Shown in pieces: positions 24,507 through 32,596 of a stretch of 33,898 bases of DNA. The notes under the pieces are model-generated. The model was not told where the DNA came from, did no database searches, and was given only the letters and a program-made list of their open reading frames with translations. This stretch comes from JANQKX01 sp039028695. Lineage in GTDB: Bacteria; Pseudomonadota; Alphaproteobacteria; Kiloniellales; Kiloniellaceae. Positions within the stretch are counted from its first letter, which is position 1; each line of letters opens with the position of its first letter. The DNA lies in NCBI GenBank assembly GCA_039028695.1, contig JBCCHN010000046.1:1-33898 (forward strand), written 5' to 3'. The translations under genes were made by a program, and so were the position numbers.

Positions 24507-24782
24507 TTAGACATACCAGCCGTTAGGGCCTTGCCTTTCCGAGCGGGATCGCCTGTCGGAGCGTGCCTTTGCTGAGTGCGACATGGCTGACGTGTTATTT
24601 TTCGGCTTCCGTTCAAGAACATAGCGCAGCTTTTGCAGTGCGATCCGCCGCATTTCAAATTCGCCCGCACTGGGCGGCCCCAACACCGACACTTCGGTCA
24701 AACTGACCGGATCGACGGCAGATACCTTTAAGCTATCGCCGACCCGGTGAAATTCAAAAATGACCTCGAACTCTTGCTTCAT
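24507..24782 (-). CDS. Small conserved-type protein (DUF6898-like)
   Basis: A 91-residue protein. Residues 1-60 form a small alpha/beta domain: FEVIFEFHRVGDSLKVSAVD, then LTEVSVLGPPSAGEFEMRR and the helix IALQKLRYVLER. The pattern FEFxxVGxxxKVxAxDxxTxxEVxxxGP is one I associate with the uncharacterised family DUF6898 of alphaproteobacteria; the name is from memory. The C-terminal 30 residues are basic, Ser/Arg-rich and probably disordered. I chose the ATG at 24782 as the start; an in-frame ATG at 24809 would add nine residues. It is divergent from the glutaryl-CoA dehydrogenase gene and convergent with the Ros/MucR gene. Confidence 0.65.
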   Translation of the reverse strand: MKQEFEVIFEFHRVGDSLKVSAVDPVSLTEVSVLGPPSAGEFEMRRIALQKLRYVLERKPKNNTSAMSHSAKARSDRRSRSERQGPNGWYV

Positions 24783-25018
24783 GCCCCCATGGTGGCCAAG
24801 CATGCCCAAGATTTCCTTAACGGCCCGTTGCGGGCAACCTGAGCAGATCGTTCCTCTCTTCCCGGCACATTCAGAGGCGACCGTCTAGCTTCACTTCCAG
24901 CGGCCCCCTATTGCTATCACCGTGACGGAGAGCTAAGTAAATGGTCTGGAAGATTGGCCAGCCGAACCCCTTCCGGCTCCTTGATCGGATTGTATTTTTA
25001 ACGACAGGAACAGACCTC

Positions 25019-26239
25019 ATGCTTGCCGAAAAACAAGCCAGCGCACCGGCCGCCGCCAGCGCCAAACTGGCCCAATTCTCTTGGGAAGATCCCCTCTTGC
25101 TGGAAGACCAGCTCACTGAAGAGGAACGCATGATCCGGGATGCTGCCCGGGCCTATTGCCAGGACCGACTGATGCCCCGTGTCTTGGAGGCCAATCGGCA
25201 TGAGGTTTTTGATCGGGACATCATGTACGAGTTGGGGGAACTGGGCCTATTGGGATCTACAATTCCCGAAACCTACGGCTGTGCAGGAACCAATTATGTA
25301 TCCTACGGCCTGGTGGCTCGCGAGGTGGAACGGGTCGATTCCGGCTATCGCTCGGCCATGTCGGTGCAATCCAGCTTGGTCATGCATCCCATCCACGCCT
25401 ATGGTAGCGAAGCCCAACGTCAGCGTTATCTGCCGAAACTGGCCAAAGGCGCCTTGGTGGGCTGCTTCGGCTTGACCGAGCCGGATCACGGTTCCGACGC
25501 CGGCGGCATGAAAACCCGCGCCCGCAAGGTGGACGGCGGTTACGTGCTGTCGGGCGCCAAGATGTGGATCACCAATTCGCCCATCGCCGATGTCATGGTG
25601 GTCTGGGCCAAGAACGACGAGGACAAGATTCGCGGCTTTATCCTGGAGCGGGAGATGTCCGGCCTCTCCACGCCCAAGATCGAGGGTAAATTTTCCCTGC
25701 GCGCCTCAGTCACCGGGGAAATCGTCATGGACGAGGTTTTTGTGCCGGACGATAATCTTCTGCCCAACGTGGAGGGGCTGAAAGGCCCCTTTGGCTGCCT
25801 CAACCGGGCCCGCTACGGCATTGCCTGGGGCGCTTTGGGCGCCGCCGAATTCTGCTGGCACGCGGCCCGGACCTATACTCTTGAGCGCAAGCAGTTCGGC
25901 AAGAGTTTGGCGGCCAACCAGCTTATTCAGAAAAAACTAGCGGACATGCAAACTGAAATCACCATCGGCCTGCAATCTTGTCTGCGCATGGGCCGTCTCA
26001 TGGACGACGGCAAGGCCGCGCCCGAGCTGATTTCCCTCAACAAACGCAATTCCGCAGGCAAGTCTTTGGACATTGCCCGCATGGCGCGGGACATGCACGG
26101 CGGCAACGGGGTTGCTGATGAGTATCATGTGATCCGCCACGCCATGAATTTGGAGGCCGTCAATACCTATGAAGGCACCCATGACATCCATGCGCTGATC
26201 CTGGGTCGCGCCCAAACCGGTATTCAGGCCTTCATGTAA
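25019..26239 (+). CDS. gcdH: Glutaryl-CoA dehydrogenase-type acyl-CoA dehydrogenase
   Basis: A 406-residue FAD flavoprotein of the acyl-CoA dehydrogenase family. Motifs are GCFGLTEPDHGSDAGGMKT and WITNSPIADVMVVWAK in the FAD and substrate region, the RKQFGKSLAANQLIQKKLAD helix and the catalytic glutamate in NTYEGTHDIHALILGRAQTG (about Glu385), the arrangement typical of glutaryl-CoA dehydrogenase. That enzyme oxidises and decarboxylates glutaryl-CoA to crotonyl-CoA in lysine and tryptophan breakdown, passing electrons to ETF. The start at 25019 (MLAEKQAS) has AGGAAC upstream; the frame extends to 24941 without family sequence. No other genes of the pathway are adjacent. Confidence 0.92.
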   Translation: MLAEKQASAPAAASAKLAQFSWEDPLLLEDQLTEEERMIRDAARAYCQDRLMPRVLEANRHEVFDRDIMYELGELGLLGSTIPETYGCAGTNYVSYGLVAREVERVDSGYRSAMSVQSSLVMHPIHAYGSEAQRQRYLPKLAKGALVGCFGLTEPDHGSDAGGMKTRARKVDGGYVLSGAKMWITNSPIADVMVVWAKNDEDKIRGFILEREMSGLSTPKIEGKFSLRASVTGEIVMDEVFVPDDNLLPNVEGLKGPFGCLNRARYGIAWGALGAAEFCWHAARTYTLERKQFGKSLAANQLIQKKLADMQTEITIGLQSCLRMGRLMDDGKAAPELISLNKRNSAGKSLDIARMARDMHGGNGVADEYHVIRHAMNLEAVNTYEGTHDIHALILGRAQTGIQAFM

Positions 26240-26268
26240 AGTGGATAGGGCTTGTTAAGTGGATAGGG
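26239..26268 (+). repeat. Short direct repeat carrying the next gene's RBS
   Basis: The 12-mer AAGTGGATAGGG occurs at 26239-26250 and again at 26257-26268, an 18-base period. The second copy runs into AGGGAGAG, the ribosome binding site of the following gene. Confidence 0.85.
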
Positions 26269-26280
26269 AGAGACAGCCTC

Positions 26281-26898
26281 GTGCCACCCTTTGATCTCAC
26301 CAGCAGGTCGGCCTTGGAGGAACACTACGGCAAGCCGCGGGATATCGTTCAGAAAAAGACATTGAAGCGGCTGGATCGTCACTGCCGTAACTTTATCGCG
26401 GCCTCGCCTTTCCTGGTGATCGGATCGTCTCAGGCATCGGGGCCCGCCGATGTAAGTCCGCGGGGAGAAGCGCCAGGCTTCGTTGCCGTTTTGGACGATT
26501 GTCGCCTTCTCATTCCTGATCGGCCCGGCAATCGCAAGCTCGATACGTTCTCCAACATTTTGGAGAACCCTCATGTGGCCTTGATCTTTTTCATTCCCGG
26601 CATGAACGAGACCCTGCGCGTTAACGGCCGGGCTCGTCTCACCACCGACCAGGAGCTGCTCGCCCCCCTTTCCGCACAGGGCAAAGCACCCCTGGCCGGG
26701 ATCATCGTTGAGGTCGAGGAAGCATTTCTGCATTGCGCCAAGGCCCTGATGCGATCACACCTGTGGGACCCTGGCCGCCATATTGAGCGCCGTACCTTCC
26801 CAACTCTGGGTACGATGATTGCCGATCAGGTGGAAGGTATTGACGCCGAGGACGCGGACAAGGGCATAGATCTTTCCTACAAAGAAAAGCTCTATTAG
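26281..26898 (+). CDS. Pyridoxamine 5'-phosphate oxidase-fold FMN protein
   Basis: A 205-residue split-barrel flavoprotein of the PPOX family, closest in pattern to the MSMEG_1061 type. The N-terminal region contains DRHCRNFIAASPFLVIGSS and the short GPADVSPRGEAPGFVAV stretch. Then DRPGNRKLDTFSNILENPHV and LIFFIPGMNETLRVNGRARL line the FMN pocket, and the C-terminal part has HCAKALMRSHLWDP. Such proteins reduce small molecules using FMN or F420; the substrate is unknown. The start is GTG, with AGGGAGAG at good distance. It follows gcdH by 41 bases and may be co-transcribed. Confidence 0.85.
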   Translation: MPPFDLTSRSALEEHYGKPRDIVQKKTLKRLDRHCRNFIAASPFLVIGSSQASGPADVSPRGEAPGFVAVLDDCRLLIPDRPGNRKLDTFSNILENPHVALIFFIPGMNETLRVNGRARLTTDQELLAPLSAQGKAPLAGIIVEVEEAFLHCAKALMRSHLWDPGRHIERRTFPTLGTMIADQVEGIDAEDADKGIDLSYKEKLY

Positions 26899-26955
26899 AG
26901 GCCAAGGAGGCCATCTCACCCGAATTGCCGTGGATCAGGGATCGTTACCCTGGCC

Positions 26956-28308
26956 TCATAGTGCATTCATGAACATTACAGCACGCTGGCCCGTCCACAT
27001 GGCCGCGACCACGATGCAAGGCACCGCCACTATGATCTTTGTCGCCGGCCAGAGTTTCGGACGGCCCGTGCGGACCAAATAAAACACCGGCCACAGGACC
27101 AGAATAATGAGCACCTGGCCGACTTCGACACCCACATTAAAAGCCAGCAGGGATTGCCAAACGTCTGGGCCGTCCACTTGTAAAATTTCCCGCAGCACAA
27201 AGGAAAAACCCATCCCGTGGAGCAAGCCCAAGAAGGCCGTTACGATAATGGTGAAACGGCTTTCCTTCTGGGCCAGGGCCAAAACGGCCATATAGATAAT
27301 CGACAATGCGATGCCGGTTTCCACACCCGGCACAAACCATGGCGCCGTGGGCAACAGGCCAAAAAAGCCCATGGCCAGGGTGACGCTGTGTCCCACGGTA
27401 AAGCCCGTCGCCAGCCACAGAAGGCTTCCCAAGCTCAAAGCGCCCAAGGTCAGGCAAACCACGAAAAGCACATGGTCGGTGCCCTCCAGGATATGGCGCA
27501 CCCCCTCCACAACAAAGGTCCAAGCCGCTGCCCAGGGAGAATGACTAATTTTCACCGGTTCCGCCATCAGACCGGTGATGCGAAAGACCTGCGAACTGCC
27601 GGGAAAATGGTCGATAATTAAGTTGGCGGTTTCATCCTGTTTTTCTAAACCCGGATCAAATTGACTAGAAAGGGTAACATCATAAACCGAACCGCTGCTC
27701 GGATAAGTCAGCAAGACATCCAAAACCGTGTCGCCCACATAGACCTCTTGACCAACTCCTTGCCACAGGGGCACTGCAAAGGCCGCCTTGGCTTCCGCCA
27801 AGGTGGCGAAGGGCGGTTGGTCATCGCTGCTGTGCAAACCGACTTGCTCCACCATGGGCGCCAACTCGACCCCGTTGCCGGTAAGGCGATGTCCTTTAAC
27901 GGCCAATTCCCCCAAGCCGATGGGATCTTCGGCCAGTGCATCAAAATCGATGTAATGCTGAAGCTGGTCGCCCTCTATTCGGTTATAGGTATAGGGCGCC
28001 GGTGCGGGCAGCCCCTCCTCTCCTTCCTCGCCAATCATCTGCGCGAGGACATAAGGCGCCGGCAGGCGCAAATAGACTCTGAGGCCTTGTTCCAAGTGTT
28101 CAATATGAATGACGCGGATATTGACGTTTAACTGAAAATGAGCAACTGCCGTGGCAACAAAACAAAGGACAAAGGCAAGGCTAATCATCGCCGCCAGAAA
28201 GGCCCGCTTTGATCCGACGCACCTACCCAATTTCGCAAATCTGGGAAAAAAAATGGCGCGCGAGCCAGTGACAGTCCGCCCGCGCGCCGCTGCAACGATG
28301 TTAAACAT
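26956..28308 (-). CDS. HupE/UreJ-type membrane protein with large periplasmic domain
   Basis: A 450-residue protein of the HupE/UreJ_2 family. A signal/anchor (about 36-57) precedes a roughly 200-residue beta-rich domain expected in the periplasm, then about six to seven hydrophobic helices (260-445). The membrane part has the family histidines: EGVRHILEGTDHVLFVVCL, FTVGHSVTLAMGF, LLHGMGFSF and the FNVGVEVGQ motif. HupE and UreJ are proposed Ni/Co permeases for hydrogenase and urease, but longer relatives occur without those enzymes and the metal is unknown here. The first 35 residues before the signal are unusual and the real start may be internal (ATG at 28188). It starts 22 bases after the exported metallo-hydrolase gene. 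Confidence 0.85.
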   Translation of the reverse strand: MFNIVAAARGRTVTGSRAIFFPRFAKLGRCVGSKRAFLAAMISLAFVLCFVATAVAHFQLNVNIRVIHIEHLEQGLRVYLRLPAPYVLAQMIGEEGEEGLPAPAPYTYNRIEGDQLQHYIDFDALAEDPIGLGELAVKGHRLTGNGVELAPMVEQVGLHSSDDQPPFATLAEAKAAFAVPLWQGVGQEVYVGDTVLDVLLTYPSSGSVYDVTLSSQFDPGLEKQDETANLIIDHFPGSSQVFRITGLMAEPVKISHSPWAAAWTFVVEGVRHILEGTDHVLFVVCLTLGALSLGSLLWLATGFTVGHSVTLAMGFFGLLPTAPWFVPGVETGIALSIIYMAVLALAQKESRFTIIVTAFLGLLHGMGFSFVLREILQVDGPDVWQSLLAFNVGVEVGQVLIILVLWPVFYLVRTGRPKLWPATKIIVAVPCIVVAAMWTGQRAVMFMNAL

Positions 28309-28330
28309 TGTCGCTAAGTTTAGTAGAAAA

Positions 28331-29260
28331 CTACATCTTCACCATATTATGAGAACCGAAGTAGTAAACATGTCCCTTTTTACCTTCTAAGTCGGCCGGA
28401 GAGATTTCAACACTCGGCCCATCCAGCATGGTATGCTCATGGGTCTCAGCCCACTCGGTGGCCGGCTGCAGGGTCGAGGTCACGAAGGTGGTCTGTGGAA
28501 CCAAGTAGTGGTGCGGGATGGCGATCTTGGCGCCGGATTTCTCCACAACACTATCTGCTTGAGCGTAGTCAAGAATATGCTCCGAGCCGTCCACGGGCAC
28601 AAATACCACATCTACTTCACCGATCTTGTCCCAAACTTCCTGAGGGGGCTCGGGACGATTGTCGCCCCACATCAAAAACTTCATACCACCGGTTTCGATG
28701 ATATAGAGGCTATTATCCATGTGACGGAAGTTGGCCGGCGGGCAGATCTCTTCACGACCTTCGAATTGCTTCACGGCGTCGGTCCAAGGAACGATGCCTG
28801 GCGCAACGCATTGGTGCTTGTCCGCAATGCCGGTAATCTTCACATCTCCCAACTCAAAACTGCCAGCCATACGGTCGAGCAGCATGTTGGCATCGATTTT
28901 GTCCAAGGCATCGTGATCAAAGTGGGCATGGGTCGACAATCCGATATCCACTTCCGCGGCCGGGAAATCAACGCGATACCAAAGGCCCCAGGCTCCCGAT
29001 GGATCGTTGCGCCAGGGGTCGACCAACACTGAAAGTCCCCGCGGAGAGGTGACCCGGAAGGACGAGTTTGCAAAATAGGCCACTTCAACTTTGCCTGAAT
29101 CTTCCTGAACGCCCCCTTCCTCCTGAATCTGGACCAATCGGTTGTTATTCAAGCCAGATTGCCAGGACGTTAGCCCCGTTCCCAATGTCTCGCTCACCGC
29201 CCCGACGGCTAAGCCGGCAACTGCCAAACAGCCAATCGACGTAGACATCCACCTATTCAT
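28331..29260 (-). CDS. Exported metallo-beta-lactamase-fold hydrolase
   Basis: A 309-residue protein with an N-terminal signal-like segment (residues 1-26) followed by a UlaG-like metallo-beta-lactamase fold. The metal motif His111-x-His113-x-Asp115-His116 (STHAHFDHDAL) is intact. Further ligands are likely in NFRHMDNSLYIIETGG, MWGDNR and IAIPHHYLVP. UlaG relatives are lactonases or phosphodiesterases of sugar or nucleotide metabolism, but those are cytoplasmic; an exported form of unknown substrate is noteworthy. GGGAGG lies a few bases before the ATG. A 282-base region separates it from the LuxR gene, and it probably heads a two-gene operon with the HupE-like protein. Confidence 0.85.
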   Translation of the reverse strand: MNRWMSTSIGCLAVAGLAVGAVSETLGTGLTSWQSGLNNNRLVQIQEEGGVQEDSGKVEVAYFANSSFRVTSPRGLSVLVDPWRNDPSGAWGLWYRVDFPAAEVDIGLSTHAHFDHDALDKIDANMLLDRMAGSFELGDVKITGIADKHQCVAPGIVPWTDAVKQFEGREEICPPANFRHMDNSLYIIETGGMKFLMWGDNRPEPPQEVWDKIGEVDVVFVPVDGSEHILDYAQADSVVEKSGAKIAIPHHYLVPQTTFVTSTLQPATEWAETHEHTMLDGPSVEISPADLEGKKGHVYYFGSHNMVKM

Positions 29261-29486
29261 GACGTTCCTCCCAAGCAGGGCACATTTGAAGGGAAGCGGC
29301 CCCGCGTAACGAATTGGTGCTTGAGATCAAGGCGATCCTTCCTTGCGAAGACGCCTCTCCCAAACTCATCCCCCGAACCAATCGCCTGCCTCCTTCTTAT
29401 GTTTTCCCGACGAGGCGACGACGAGCCCATCCAAGAAGGCTAACAAGGGTTCCGTGAACCGCACAGAATGGTTTATTGGGGGGTGA

Positions 29487-29507
29487 GTATGGGGAAAAAC
29501 CCCACAC
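29487..29507. promoter_or_regulatory. GC-rich inverted repeat upstream of the MBL gene
   Basis: TGGGG-AAAAA-CCCCA (29490-29504) is a perfect five-base inverted repeat; two further base pairs (GT/AC) extend it beyond one mismatch to 29487 and 29507. It lies about 230 bases upstream of the MBL start and just downstream of the LuxR gene. There is no T-tract on the minus strand, so an operator is more likely than a terminator. Confidence 0.4.
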
Positions 29508-29542
29508 TATGGAGGAAATGGACAGAGATCGCCGGATTTGCG

Positions 29543-30601
29543 TTAAGGCAGGGTCGTAAGATAACTACGCAGGCTTACATTTGAGCTGTTAATTCCAACT
29601 TTTTTGCGAATATTGTTGCGGTGAAAATCGATTGTGCTCTTGGCAGTACACATGATACCGGCAATTTCCTTGGTGGTCTTGCCGACCCGGATAAGCTTGG
29701 CCACCTCAATCTCGGTTGGCGTCAGGCTGGAAAATTTACTGGCCAGACTGTTGGGAAACTGAGCCGAGATATCCTTAAGATTACCATCCAATATAGACAG
29801 GTAGGACTCCGCCTTACCGCCAAGCCCGAGCCCTTTGAGCTTGTCCACATAAGGGGCAATTTGCTCATTGATGTTCCAGACAACCTTTTCTTCCGCGTCG
29901 TGTTTGGCCGCCTCGACCTGCGCCAACAGAACCTTTAACGCGGTGTTGGTCTCTTCCAACTCGGCCTCCCGCTCCCGCAGTGCGGCTTCAGTCTTTTCCC
30001 GTTGGGCAATCTGCCGCCACAGCTCCTCATTGACCCGGGATAGTTCCTTGGTCCGCTCCACCACTCGCTCTTCCAAATGATCATGGGCGGCCTGAAGGGC
30101 CTTTTCGACCCGTTCGCGCTCGCACAACTCCACCAATAGCCGCAAATCGCTATCAATGACCTCGCGAAACTCATCCAACAGTTCTTTGTATTCCAGGGCC
30201 CTTTGATTGTTCTGTCGGTCCAATACACAAATCGTCCCGAAAAGGGACCCATCGGGCCATGTCAGGGGATAGCCCATGTAAAAAACCATGCCATGCTTCA
30301 GGTCGGGATTTTTGTTCCACAAGGGGTCTTCCCGGGCATCGGGGACCACCAAAAGATCCCGCTCGGCCATGACCGTGTCACAATATAGACCGGTGTTCAG
30401 CGTGAAGGTCGTCTCGGTCGTATAGGGATTTCCTTCGCTGGCGCTGGTGACGAAGACATCATGCTGCGGCGGGTTCATCTTCATGATCAAACCCGAGGGC
30501 GCATCAACAAGGCGCGCCAGGATATCCACCACCCGCTGCCATTTGGCGAGCATCCGGTCCGGTATCTCAGGAGCGTTTTTCATAACGTCGAATTTTAACA
30601 T
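29543..30601 (-). CDS. GAF/coiled-coil/LuxR-HTH regulator
   Basis: A 352-residue one-component regulator. Residues about 20-165 form a GAF domain (RVVDILARLVDAPSGLIMKM, then MVFYMGYPLTWPDGSLFGTI). A long coiled coil follows (170-245, rich in Glu, Arg and Leu: HLEERVVERTKELSRVNEEL), then a linker and a LuxR-type helix-turn-helix near 288-345 (SLTPTEIEVAKLIRVGKTTK, EIAGIMCTAKSTIDFHRNNI). The fusion resembles a histidine kinase sensor whose catalytic part is replaced by a DNA-binding domain. The GAF ligand is unknown. The ATG at 30583 (MKNAPEIPD) is an alternative start. Its targets may be the adjacent MBL and HupE-like genes. Confidence 0.88.
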   Translation of the reverse strand: MLKFDVMKNAPEIPDRMLAKWQRVVDILARLVDAPSGLIMKMNPPQHDVFVTSASEGNPYTTETTFTLNTGLYCDTVMAERDLLVVPDAREDPLWNKNPDLKHGMVFYMGYPLTWPDGSLFGTICVLDRQNNQRALEYKELLDEFREVIDSDLRLLVELCERERVEKALQAAHDHLEERVVERTKELSRVNEELWRQIAQREKTEAALREREAELEETNTALKVLLAQVEAAKHDAEEKVVWNINEQIAPYVDKLKGLGLGGKAESYLSILDGNLKDISAQFPNSLASKFSSLTPTEIEVAKLIRVGKTTKEIAGIMCTAKSTIDFHRNNIRKKVGINSSNVSLRSYLTTLP

Positions 30602-30660
30602 CGCCGACGCCGTTTGTCACTTCAGCCTATGGGCGAAATGGCGCTGTCCAACAAGGAGTC

Positions 30661-31218
30661 CTATTCAATAAAAAGGATTTCCGACGCCTTAAAACGATTT
30701 GTCACCGTACCCGTTTCAACGGTACCGGTGATCTGCGCCTTGATGGAACTCGTAAAACCACCCTCTTTAAAAAAGTCCCTTAGCTTGATCTGGTCGGCCC
30801 GGCGAACATCCTTGACATCAACCACGATATTGTTTTTGCCGTCGGGCGTTTGCAATCTATAGGCCCCCAGAAGTCGGAAGATATTGCCTGTGACCACAAC
30901 CTTTTCACCCTTATATTTTGAGGGTTGGGTCACCAATTCGTCCACGCTGACCGTATCTTGTTTCAGGGTCGCGGCTGGGCGCTTAAACTCCCAGGTTCGG
31001 TCCGGATAGAGCACCACCGCGCGGCCGTCGGGCATCGTCAGTTCCACCGGCGCTTCCAAATTTTGCGCCCTTGCTTGCTGGAAAGAGACACCCAAAGGAC
31101 CGGTTCCCAGAGCAAGAACAAAAAGCGCAAGCACTAGCGGCCCGGCGACGGTGACACCCATGCCGTTTCGATTCTGCCTCACTTGACGATCCTTCCGTTC
31201 ATTAACAAAACACCTCAT
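30661..31218 (-). CDS. Secreted protein with OB-like C-terminal domain
   Basis: A 185-residue protein of unknown function. A hydrophobic segment (about residues 20-50) ends in QARAQN, a typical signal peptidase site, so export is expected. Next comes a short motif VELTMPDGRAVVLYPDRTWE, seen in periplasmic proteins with a Asp-Gly-x-Thr-Trp turn. The C-terminal 95 residues (GEKVVVTGNIFRL to KAQITGTVETGTVTNRFKAS) have the strand spacing of an OB-type beta barrel, by inspection only. The start at 31218 has TAGGAG seven bases upstream; the longer GTG frame from 31245 overlaps the channel gene stop. It sits between the channel and LuxR genes on the same strand. Confidence 0.7.
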   Translation of the reverse strand: MRCFVNERKDRQVRQNRNGMGVTVAGPLVLALFVLALGTGPLGVSFQQARAQNLEAPVELTMPDGRAVVLYPDRTWEFKRPAATLKQDTVSVDELVTQPSKYKGEKVVVTGNIFRLLGAYRLQTPDGKNNIVVDVKDVRRADQIKLRDFFKEGGFTSSIKAQITGTVETGTVTNRFKASEILFIE

Positions 31219-31241
31219 TGTCGCGCTCCTATCGCTCGACG

Positions 31242-31697
31242 TCACGCCGAATTTGCCCCTGGCGCTGCGCCGCCTCTTTCGCGTCCCACACCCAATTGCT
31301 TATAGGTGCGCCGTATGACCTCAAATAAAAAGGCCGTGCTCCATCCAAAGAGCATCATGCCGTTGGCGGCCTCAAAGCTTCCCAACAGGCGCCAATCCTC
31401 GGAAAGGGTGACATCGCCGTAACCAACCGTGGTGAAACTGACCGTGGAAAAATAAAGGGCCGTCTCCAGATTAGGGACCTCCTCAATGAAGTAATAAAAG
31501 ACACCCCAGACCCAGACCTCCACCACATGGGCAAAAAAGATGGCCAAGATCGTCAGGGAGAAAACCAGCGACCGCCAACGAGCCTCCCATTCCAGCTTAA
31601 AATGCAAAATGGCCCGCATGATGCCTTCCAAGGCCAAGGCGTGAATAAAAACCGTCGCAACGATCAACAGGGCGCCCACGAGCAACTGAAGAAACAT
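31242..31697 (-). CDS. Two-pore-helix K+ channel-like protein
   Basis: A 151-residue membrane protein with three hydrophobic helices. The last two flank a pore loop with the potassium selectivity filter TVGYGD (residues 90-95) in SFTTVGYGDVTLSEDW, the signature of the Ion_trans_2 family. The first helix is extra, and there is no cytoplasmic RCK/TrkA-N gating domain. A homotetramer is expected. The start at 31697 (MFLQLLVG) has GGGGGAAG at ideal distance; an in-frame upstream start at 31769 adds 24 unrelated residues. The small secreted protein gene follows 23 bases downstream. Confidence 0.88.
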   Translation of the reverse strand: MFLQLLVGALLIVATVFIHALALEGIMRAILHFKLEWEARWRSLVFSLTILAIFFAHVVEVWVWGVFYYFIEEVPNLETALYFSTVSFTTVGYGDVTLSEDWRLLGSFEAANGMMLFGWSTAFLFEVIRRTYKQLGVGRERGGAAPGANSA

Positions 31698-31881
31698 CTG
31701 CACTTCCCCCTTCCCAAAAAAACAAAAGAGTACTGAGCTGGCCTCATCCGACCAAATTGATCGGATCAAACCGCAAAAAAGTATGGATTAATTCAAGTGT
31801 GGCCCGCCGCTGCCTTGCAAGGCTTTTCGCGGCGATCTGCTGAGCTGTTGCAAAAACGCCGTAAGACAAAATGCCGGCATA

Positions 31882-31915
31882 AAAAAAGGGCCCCCGGATG
31901 ATCCGGAGGCCCTTT
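31882..31915 (-). terminator. Intrinsic terminator of the MarR gene
   Basis: On the minus strand an imperfect hairpin (AAAGGGCC-TCCGGA paired with TCCGG-GGGCCCTTT) ends in a run of eight T. It begins about 28 bases after the MarR stop codon. The stem is flanked by A-runs on the other strand and could also act in reverse. Confidence 0.88.
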
Positions 31916-31943
31916 CAAAAAATGAAAGCCTGTCGATTATGAT

Positions 31944-32414
31944 CTAGGCGGCATTAATGGTCCGCACGCTGTAATGGCTCGACGTAGACCAGAACTGCTG
32001 CAGGCGCCGCAGGGCTTTGTTGGCCTCCGCCAGGGTCGCCTCGGGCAACTGGTCATTAGACAGCATATCCGCGTGGCGGTCGAAAAGCTGGCTTACGCCC
32101 TGATAGATTTCAGCCCCCTTCTCCGATGCCCGCACATGAAAGGAACGGCGATCATGGGGAGAGCGTTCTTGGATCAGATAGCCGTTTTCGACCATCTTTT
32201 TTACGTTATAGGAAACGTTGGATCCAAGGTAGTAACCCCGCTGGGTCAACTCACCGACAGAAAGCTCTTCGGTCCCGATGTTATAAAGGATCAGGGCTTG
32301 AACGTTGTTGAGGTCGCGGATACCGCGTCGCTCTAATTCGGCCTTGACCACCTCCAGACACTGTCGGTGGAGGCGCTCAACCAAAGTGATAATTTCAAGA
32401 TAGGCGGCCTTCAC
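31944..32414 (-). CDS. MarR-family transcriptional regulator
   Basis: A 156-residue winged-helix regulator. N- and C-terminal helices (AYLEIITLVERLHRQCLEVV; ATLEANK-like end) form the dimer interface. The DNA-binding part reads ELSVGELTQRGYYLGSNVSY, then NVKKMVENGYLIQERSPHDR and RSFHVRASEKG, the wing with the conserved Asp-Arg-Arg. The YYLGSNVSYN helix resembles the LdtR-type subgroup of alphaproteobacteria, linked in other species to cell-wall and stress genes; that link is inferential. It is transcribed alone, ends in a strong terminator and has a palindrome at 32479-32493 upstream. Confidence 0.9.
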   Translation of the reverse strand: MKAAYLEIITLVERLHRQCLEVVKAELERRGIRDLNNVQALILYNIGTEELSVGELTQRGYYLGSNVSYNVKKMVENGYLIQERSPHDRRSFHVRASEKGAEIYQGVSQLFDRHADMLSNDQLPEATLAEANKALRRLQQFWSTSSHYSVRTINAA

Positions 32415-32478
32415 GATATCCTCGCTTCAAAATCTTCTCAAAAACGGAATAATTGACGGCCAAGTTACTGCTGTGAGC

Positions 32479-32493
32479 TTAAGGTTTGCTTAA
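32479..32493. promoter_or_regulatory. Inverted repeat upstream of the MarR gene
   Basis: TTAAG-GTTTG-CTTAA is a perfect five-base inverted repeat centred 72 bases before the MarR start codon. GCTGT and ACAGC further out add partial symmetry. MarR proteins bind 16-20 base palindromes and often repress themselves, so this is a candidate operator. Confidence 0.35.
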
Positions 32494-32596
32494 CAGCACA
32501 AGCTTTTACATCATTGTTTTTAATTGAATTTTATGAAAATTCTATCGGTATGTTAGGATGATCGTCGGCGCAAACTCGCCCCCTTGGCTTGGCCAT

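Noticed and set aside
26898..26957. Nested GAGGCC/GGCCTC and CAGGG/CCCTG repeats between the PPOX and HupE-like genes
   Set aside because: They could form a convergent terminator, but there is no T-tract on either side and the arms overlap the stop codons, so I did not call it.
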